Shown piece by piece: positions 56,548 to 64,000 of a stretch of DNA of 64,000 nt. Position 1 is the stretch's first letter, and the number at the start of each line of letters is the position of its first letter. The stretch comes from Anaspis maculata (lineage: Eukaryota; Arthropoda; Insecta; Coleoptera; Scraptiidae). A program made the position numbers and the translations under genes. The notes under the pieces are model-generated. The model worked only from the letters and a program-made list of their open reading frames with translations. It did not search any database and had not been told where the DNA came from. The stretch lies in assembly GCA_949128115.1 (NCBI GenBank), contig OX421961.1:120655050-120719049 (forward strand), given 5' to 3'.

Positions 56548-58746
56548 CAGAGGGGTGCACGAAAAACGTCCACCGCTGTAGGATTCTTAATTATTAACCG
56601 ATTTCCAAAATTCAAAGACCACATTAAATAGTTTCATGTCCACTATAATAATCTCATGTCAAAAAAAATATTTTTTTTTCGAGATGCTTCTGAGCAACGA
56701 TATTCAACTTTTTTTTTCAAATGGAACTATGTATATCTTTTTCAATTTTTTTTTCGGATTCTACTTTTTTTTTTCTGAATGTAGTCATGTAAAAATATCG
56801 CATTTCGCATTGACCGTTGAAAAAAAAACAGTGAAATGTTGTGGCTTTGCTGTTGTGGCAACAAGCAGTGTTGGCTTTGCTTGTTGACAAATATCACTTT
56901 GTTCCACAGATTACTCAGGTGACATTGATATTTGATATTATTTATCAAAATCTCGCGTTCCATAGCTCACTTAGTTGAATTTCATAGGCGATTTGATGCC
57001 GCTTTAACAAAGTCATTTTTATCACATTCACTGTTTTTTTTTCAACGGTCAATACGAAATACGATATTTTTACATGACTACATTCAGAAAAAAAAGTAGA
57101 ATCCGAAAAAAGATTGAAAAAGATATAGTTCTATTTGAAAAAAAAGTTGAATATCGTTGCTCAGAAGCATCTCAAAAAAAATATATTTTTTTGACATCAG
57201 ATTATAGTGAACATAGTCCAGGAATTTTAGAAAAAATAGCGAACAAAAATGAAAGCGAGCCGGATTTTTGTATATAAGCTCAGTTAAGCATGTAGTTTAA
57301 CATAGTAAAAGTCCTCAAGAATCCGGTGTGAGCTTCGGCCGTTGTGGCCTCGAGAAGAACTTGAGGATCAGTTTTTCGCGTATATCTCGTGAACAATGGC
57401 ACTTAGGAAGAAAGTGTTGGGGAAGAAATTGTTGAAAATTTTATTGTCTATAAGAAAGGTCCTTACACATTTCATCGTCAGTCCACTCCTTCTTCGTCAA
57501 AACACAAGAAAATTAAAATAATCCAGATGCTCGATACTGAAGACTGTATGGACCTTGAGTTTTATGATGGCGGAGTGCCACCTCGTAGAGTTGTTGGTTG
57601 GTCCACTATTTCTTGATTTAAACTTGAAGCCATCAATACGAACTATGCCGGCGGCATATACAGGGTGAAATAAAAATAAAAAGTTGAACATTTGTACCTC
57701 AAGAACCAAAATAGGTGAAGACTTATAAATCGACAAACAGATTTCTTATTTCATGGTTATGAAGTCGTCGTAAATTTGGATCAAATATGTTGAGCCGTTT
57801 TTGACATATCTTCAGGAGACTGAAGTCGTTACGAAAAAAAACTAGTTTTCCGTATGTCAGTAATTCTTCAGATATTGAATCGAGACTTGGTGTTTCGAAT
57901 CGAAACAATGATATATAACATTTAAAATCAAATAATAGTGAAAAACACTCTCTAGGCCAACTACTTTTAGGAAAAACACAGTCAACTTTTTTTCTGATGA
58001 GTAGGCAAAAACATTATTTTTTTCGGTAACAACTTCAGTAATTTGGAGATATTTCAAGAACGGCTCAAGATATCGAATTCAAGTTTACGATGACTTCATG
58101 ACCATGAAATCAGAATTATTTATGGCGATTTACATGTCTTCACCTATTTTGGTTCTTGAGGTACAAATGTTCAACTTTTTATTTTTATTTCACCCTGTAT
58201 ATGCCGCCGGCATAGTTCGTATTGATTGCTTCAAGTTTAAATCAAGAAATAGTGGACCAACCAACAACTCTACGAGGTGGCACTCCACCATCATAAAACT
58301 CAAGGTCCATACAGTCTTCAGTATCGAGCATCTGGATTATTTTAATTTTCTTGTGTTTTGACGAAGAAGGAGTGAACTGACGATGAAATGTGTAAGGACC
58401 TTTCTTATAGACAATAAAATTTTCAACAATTTCTTCCCGAGCACTTTCTTCCTAAGTGCCATCGTTCACGAGATATACGCGAAAAACTGATCCTCAAGTT
58501 CTTCTCGAGGCCACAACGGCCGAAGCTCACACCGGATTCTTGAGGACTTTCACTATGTTAAACTACATGCTTATCTGAGCTTATATACAAAAATCCGGCT
58601 CGCTTTCATTTTTGTTCGCTATTTGCGATTTTAACAGCTAAAATTCCTGGACTAACATGAAACTATTTATTGTGGTTTTTGAATTTTGAAAATCGGTTAA
58701 TAATTAAGAATCCTACAGCGGTGGGCGTTTTTCGTGCACCCCTCTG
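56548..58746. mobile_element. 2.2-kb palindromic (foldback) element
   Basis: The ends CAGAGGGGTGCACGAAAAAC and inverse are flanked by TATA on both sides. Both arms carry the same sequences inverted, for example GGTGTGAGCTTCGGCCGTTG near 57321 and its inverse near 58515. The two 79-87-codon frames at 57497-57736 (-) and 58098-58361 (+) are the same arm sequence read from each side, not genes. A smaller palindrome interrupts the left arm only. Confidence 0.9.
56640..57213. mobile_element. 0.57-kb palindromic element nested in the left arm
   Basis: Its ends are CACTATAATAATCTCATGTC and, inverted, CACTATAATCTGATGTC. The uninterrupted right arm of the host palindrome reads, inverted, CATGTTAGTCCAGG. 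That is the empty site, and it proves the insertion. No clear duplication of target bases is visible. Confidence 0.8.
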
Positions 58747-59756
58747 TATAATGTTCACCACTGAAACGCCGCCCTGTTAAAGGAGTGAATTTAAACAGGT
58801 TATGCCGAGATTGTCAGGTGATTATGGTCAAGTGTTTGTGAGCAAATCCATCAGCGTCCGTCGTTCCCAGTATTTTAGATCAGGGAAGATTTTTCCGCAA
58901 CTTCGAAAATTCGTAGCCCCCGACCAGGAAATGATAAAAAATCCCGACTGCTGACTGGAACTTTCTTTTCTCGTTGCCTTCCTTTTTGCCGAATTCGATT
59001 CCACCGGGTATTTTTTTACTCGTTGAATTGAACTTTGTCATTTAATAACCTTTGACATATTACATGAAGCATCACTCAACGATTCGACAGTTATCGTAGC
59101 AGATTACAGGCACACCTTCATATATACACACAGACATCCCTCTGGAAATGGTCTCAATCGTCTGGGGGGACTTCAGAACGGATATGTTCGTTATCTGATT
59201 TTCGCACGATCACAATACTTTTGCCTTCCATGTTCGAAGGAGCCGAGAAAGAAAAATTCATACCTAGGGAAGATAGGTGTATAACACAACAGTTCTGTTC
59301 AAATTGCTGATATACAGGATATCCCAGAGCTCGCGGTCTAGAATCAAAGGCAGTTGAAAACATTTTTCTGGTTTTTAGTTTTGGAGATATGAGGGGGGGG
59401 CTCGAAGAGTGGGGCTTTGCCCCCTCTCATTTCCATTATCTGATGAGATTTCAGTAAACTAATTAGGACAGACTGAACACAAAAATAACTTTTTCTACTT
59501 TGCGTTACTAATGGATTCAATATTACATCGGAAACAGTGCTCTAATTAAGCATATTATTAAACTGTTTTTCAATCAATGGGAACAATTTATTGTCAATAG
59601 AAGGTAGGCGAAGGTCAGTTCTGAAGTGTCACCTGTCAAATATTTCAATTTATAGCCGCCAGAATTTCCAATTTCTGGGCGATTATCAAAACAATATAGA
59701 TAAAATCTCCGATAAAATAGTATATTATACTCGTTTAATAAGACGTATTGTCACAC

Positions 59757-59838
59757 TCCTTCCTTCCTTCCTTCCTTCCTTCCTTCCTTCCTTCCTTCCT
59801 TCCTTCCTTCCTTCCTTCCTTCCTTCCTTCTTTCCTTC
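59757..59838 (+). repeat. (CCTT)n microsatellite
   Basis: About 19 near-perfect CCTT units with one TTT variation near the end. The SFLPSFLP frame is a repeat product. Confidence 0.95.
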
Positions 59839-59902
59839 CACAATGTCTTATGAAATTCGTATAATAATATACTAATTCCTCTTGAATTTTCATATTAAGC
59901 TA

Positions 59903-60489
59903 TACAAAGCCAAAATTCACCCAATTTTGAACCGCTGTTACTTTTGATTGGCACAAACGATTCTCATTCTGTTTCAAGTTCTGAACTCCCAATCTTTTGG
60001 CCATCTTTCTTGTCAATATGAAATCCATAGAACCCCTCATAAAATTTCTACAGGGTGATGAACAAAGCAGTGTAAAATTGATGAAAGTTCAACATACCCC
60101 CGTTTTCGTTAAAAATTTTTTCGGGAGTATCAACCCCAAATTTATGAAGAATGATGTATTTCCTCGAAATGGTTTTTGAATTCTCGGGATTACAGTCGAA
60201 AACAGCCAAAATGTGATTTTTTTATTGTGAATACTGTATGTTGTTCCTGTAGCAACGCAAAAACATTAGAACTTCTAAGACAAGTTTATTGTTGAAGTCC
60301 CCTGTTGATTATATGTGTAATGTGTTTAATAGCATTTCAAACAGCTGTGATATAAATTTTACTCCCATAAAACATATCCAGCGACTACTGTGAAATTTTA
60401 TCTTCCATTGTGATTCATGTGTGATAATTTATTGTTATTTTAGTTATTTGAACATTTCCTGTATTGGGTACACCGCCTGTTGGAAATAA

Positions 60490-60522
<33 letters not shown>

Positions 60523-62068
60523 ACTTCTCATATAAAGATGACGCCACTTGGCAGGCTTGTTCACTGAACAATTTGGAGCAATTTGACTTGTAACACGTTC
60601 CTATTGTCTAGTGTAGGGGTGAAGAAAAGCCCAATTGGCAGTGTACTTTTTGGTACTACTCCTGAAATTCGGGTTTTTAGTGGCATTGAAAAAAGGTTAT
60701 TTTTCACTCTCTTTAGTCAACATGGGACTACGTCATTAGAATTGGATTGACCACATTTCCGCCATTTTAGAATTCTTTGCCTTTACCTTAAATTTCAAAA
60801 CATAGGCATGTTTGGTATCGTTTCTTGAAATGTTGGGACCCTAAATAGGATTCTGTCAATAAGATCTGTCTATCTGTTTGTCCATCTCTTTCCGAAAAAA
60901 TATTTATGAAATTTTTAACCCCACCTCCCTTCTTACTGGATATCTTTGAGTGTCCAATTTCATATTCTTGACCTCTTAATTCTTTTCAATGCAGTCAACG
61001 TCATCCTGCATTACATCGGAATAAATAATTTTCTGTGAAAAAAAAATGCCACCCAAATTTCACCCTTTCGCTCCCTCCACCTCATCTGAAAAATGTAAAA
61101 TGACAATACCTACTTTGTGATACATCAAATTGGAGAAAATTAAATTCCCTCCATGAACAAAATTTTTTGAAAATTATCAAAACCCCCCATTTTCCTCACA
61201 AAATACTCCAAATTTCTAATTTATTTGGAGAAGGGTTCAAAATTTCAGAAACATTGTTTTCGGGAAGAGAATTCAATTTCCTTCAATTTGATGTATCACA
61301 AAGTAGGTGGTGTTTTGTTGAATTTTGAAGTGAGATGGGGGAGAGCAAGGGGTCTATTTGGGTAGCACTTTTTCCACCGAAAATTCTTTTCTTCGATGTT
61401 TTCTATGATGACACTGACAATTGAAAAGAATTGAGAGGTCCAGAATTGAAAATAGGACAGTCAGAATTTTTAGGGAGAAGGAAGGTGGGGTTGAAAATTT
61501 TGCAAATATTTTTTTCAGAAAGAAAATTTGATTCTTTTCAATTTGATGTATCGCAAGGTGGGTGGTGTCATTTGAAATTTCAAAGTGGGGGCGAGGGGGC
61601 TGAAGATGAAAATTCGCCAATGTATGTTTTAGATGTTCCCTTTGATATAAAAATCGACCTGTTTTTACTCGAAGAAATATTCACTAGGAATCGGTAGTTA
61701 TTGCAGGTGGATAGTTTTCAAATGATCATCCGGTACAGCATTTACAATAAAAGATCACATTTTGGCTGTTTCGACTGGAATCCAGAAAAATCAAAAACCG
61801 TTTCGAGGGAACACATCATTCTTCATAAATTTGGTGTTAATGGTCCTGAAGATTTTTTTTACGAAAACGGGGGTATGTTGAACTTTCATCAATTTTGCAC
61901 TGCTCTGTTCATCACCCTGTAGAAATTTTATGAGAGGCTCTATGCATTTTATATTGAAAAGAAAGATGGCCAAAAGATTGAACTATTCAGTACATTTAAC
62001 AAAACCAGAATCGTTTGTGCCAATCAAAAGTTACAGCGGTTCAAAATTGTGTGAATTTTTGCTTTGTA
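59903..62068. mobile_element. 2.2-kb inverted-repeat element containing other repeats
   Basis: The left arm (59903-60230) and inverted right arm (61740-62068) share GAACCGCTGTTACTTTTGATT and the GTTGAACTTTCATCAATTT block. Inside are a (TCTA)n tract at 60489-60523 after GGAAATAAA (a LINE-like 3' tail) and a MITE-family copy at 60890-61735 related to 22801-23542 and 25992-26329. Confidence 0.7.
60489..60523 (+). repeat. (TCTA)n microsatellite, probable retroelement tail
   Basis: About eight TCTA units follow GGAAATAAATC. A simple-repeat tail after a poly(A)-signal-like word is typical of LINE 3' ends, but no coding sequence precedes it. Confidence 0.6.
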
Positions 62069-62142
62069 ACACTTTCATTGTTGAGCAGTCTAGTTGGTTA
62101 GGTTATATTTTGTAATCTTTTATTAAATTTCTCAAATTTCTT

Positions 62143-62143
<1 letters not shown>

Positions 62144-62175
<32 letters not shown>
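62144..62175 (+). repeat. Poly-T run, 32 bases
   Basis: An uninterrupted T homopolymer. It may be the A-tail of a minus-strand retroposed sequence. Confidence 0.8.
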
Positions 62176-62177
<2 letters not shown>

Positions 62178-62233
62178 GAAAGTACTTTTTTTTCAATGCT
62201 CTACCATCTCCTTAAATACATATTGACAAAAAA

Positions 62234-62268
62234 AGTGGAACACCCTGTATTACGCAGGGTGTTCCACT
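62234..62268. repeat. Perfect 14-bp hairpin AGTGGAACACCCTG
   Basis: AGTGGAACACCCTG, a seven-base loop, then the exact inverse. It resembles two MITE termini joined end to end. Confidence 0.75.
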
Positions 62269-62269
62269 A

Positions 62270-62730
62270 AATATAATTGAGACGATCGATTTAGAACACA
62301 CACTGCTCATTTCTGCGTACTAGAATAGATACACGCCAACAATTATCTACTTGGAATTATCGCTGTGATTATCCGCTCGCTGTCTCTTTCAATTCAATAC
62401 TGCCCTGAGCTGCCGGCTGATGCCTTATACAAAGGCCTCCGAATAGTGTTCCCGAACTTTCTGTCTACATCCAGCAAATTCCATGGTGGCCCGGCATATG
62501 CGGTTTTCAGACCATTCCTGAATAATCACACACATTACCCGTATAATTCTGCCGGGTTCTGGAACGGCGCCTCCGCCAAAATGGACAGATGTATCTTGAT
62601 TGATCATTGCAGTCTCCATGTATTTTAATGCCATCGAGTTTACTCTAGAAATCTCCAGAGCTCCGCGCATTTGAACACTGCGGCTGTGGAAGAGTCCAGA
62701 AAGATCGCGTGTATACCGCTGCTCGTAACA
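62270..62730. mobile_element. 5'-truncated LTR of the 40174-40698 family
   Basis: It shares CACGCCAACAATTATCTACT, CTCCGCCAAAATGGACA and the end CGCTGCTCGTAACA with the solo LTR. The TGTTACG start is missing, replaced by the CAGGGTGTTCC hairpin. Confidence 0.75.
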
Positions 62731-63146
62731 CTAGGCTGCTAATTTTTTAGAGCCTGGCTGTTTAGCCGAAACTAGTCAAACCTTTTGAAATAATTTGTGG
62801 AGAGACAAATAAAGAATATTTATAAATTTTTTAGAGCACGGAATGGAGTATGTGCTGCTTTTTATTTCGAAGGGATATAGATAGAGATCGCGAATAGAGC
62901 GCGTTTGGGAGAAATGCGTGATCGGACAAATTCCAGTCGGACGTTTGAGCGTTGGAACATTCGTGTGTTTGCTCTTAGTGTGGGGAGACGCGTGGTTGGT
63001 CATATTTCGGTCGGACGTTTGAATTTTGGGAGATCTGCATAGCATGATCTCATTGCTTTTGAAAATGTTTTTTTGTGTGATTATCATAATAAGAAATTTA
63101 CATGTTGCCCTATGTTTTGAACATAGTAACGCTGTACCCCATTCTA
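62731..63146. other. AT-rich spacer, no recognised feature
   Basis: No credible frame, terminus or RNA gene is seen. Confidence 0.4.
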
Positions 63147-63600
63147 CAGGTGTCTCAAAAGTATAGCATTCTGAGTCCAGAGCGATATATATTTAGGAAT
63201 CCACTCAAGAACACGAAAAAAACATTGAAACAGTTAATGACGTTGATTTTCGAAGATATGGGGCAGGTCAAAAGGTAGGACTCCGCTGCCTCTATTTTCG
63301 TTATTCGGAGTGATTTTGGGAAACTGTTTATCACAGTCAAATCACTGAGAATCATCAACCATTGGGTGTGCACTGAACTTCTATTTAGTATACAAGGTGA
63401 TTCATAAATATCGAAAATTCATTTTTCTTCAAAAACGCCTGTGAAAGTTCTATGAAAACGAAGAGTCAAAAATTCAGCGCACACCCACTAGTTGATGGTT
63501 TTTACTGATTAGTCTAGGAGAAACACTTCCCAAAAATCACTTTAGATAAGGGCAATAGTGAGGGACTCTAGACGCAATTTTGATACCTCGTATTATCTCG
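63147..63600. repeat. Palindromic repeat, relative of 1875-2875
   Basis: GGTGTCTCAAAAGTATAGCA at the left and a loosely inverse right half (GCACACCCACTAGTTGATGG against GAATCATCAACCATTGGGTG) surround ATACAAGGTGATTCATAAAT. Blocks match the repeats at the start of the window. The region from 63600 to 64000 has no recognised gene. Confidence 0.5.
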
Positions 63601-64000
63601 ATCGGTTAAACGGTTCTATAGTCACGTAGGCCTCGACTGGACTTGAAGATTGGACTTTCCAGAGAAATATCACTGGACGTTATTAAACTCAAAACTGGAG
63701 TGGGGCTAGTTGTCTGTACTACAATCACTTCTCTCTCATTTCTAAATTAACCATTTATTAGTATTAGCTATTGAAGTTTCGCGTAGGAAAACATAAGGAA
63801 CTATTTAAAATTGCCACCATATACATAAGATTAGCGCTAGGTTTGTCTATCGGTAACGGGATCGTTGTCATGCTTTAGTGTTCGTGTGTATAGTCGCCGG
63901 GAGTCGGGTCGCCTTGGCAACGCATGTGTAGTCCCGGCAAATGAAGCACTCGCACTTCTCTTCTCTCTGCAGTCTGCTTGCACGTTGTATGGCTTGCACT

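Noticed and set aside
57497..58361. Two near-identical 79-87-codon frames on opposite strands
   Set aside because: They are the two arms of one palindrome, so conservation reflects the inverted repeat and not protein constraint.

Overview
The window is animal nuclear DNA, almost certainly from an insect. Genes have short GT-AG introns, an arthropod gustatory receptor is present, and TGA/TAA-terminated genes are followed by AATAAA signals. The dense scatter of TAGGTAGGTACCTAC-type runs and the AT-rich, MITE-packed intergenic DNA resemble sternorrhynchan Hemiptera (scale insects, mealybugs, aphids). That last placement is an inference. There is no prokaryotic operon structure. Layout: 1-3,000 holds palindromic mobile elements. 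3,029-3,345 is an orphan last exon of a carboxylesterase. 5,358-9,079 is a composite element with 8-bp target duplications. 10,762-13,625 is a complete five-exon carboxylesterase. 14,000-17,420 is a degenerate TTGCTGAA-type array interrupted by a palindromic element with tRNA-like arms. 19,180-24,435 is a second complete carboxylesterase with exon sizes nearly identical to the first, and a gustatory receptor lies on the opposite strand inside its second intron. 24,440-35,100 is mostly mobile DNA, including a three-level nest: a piggyBac inside a LINE inside a 4.6-kb inverted-repeat element. 35,239-36,318 and 52,738-54,414 are two paralogous secreted cysteine-rich glycoproteins of a family I do not recognise. 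Between and after them lie LINE fragments, a solo LTR, hAT-type and TA-type MITEs, a Penelope-like element carrying hammerhead ribozymes, and a 2.2-kb palindrome. Host functions are few. The esterases form a tandem array of probable detoxification or lipid/ester hydrolases with intact Ser-Glu-His triads. The receptor is chemosensory and was probably acquired in the intron independently. The two cysteine-rich proteins share a signal peptide, a Cys-dense N domain, an N-glycosylation-rich linker and a conserved CC-x7-C-x10-C-x7-C-x3-C module, which suggests a secreted or extracellular structural role. About three quarters of the window is repeats, and many distinct palindromic elements are inserted at TA or TATA.
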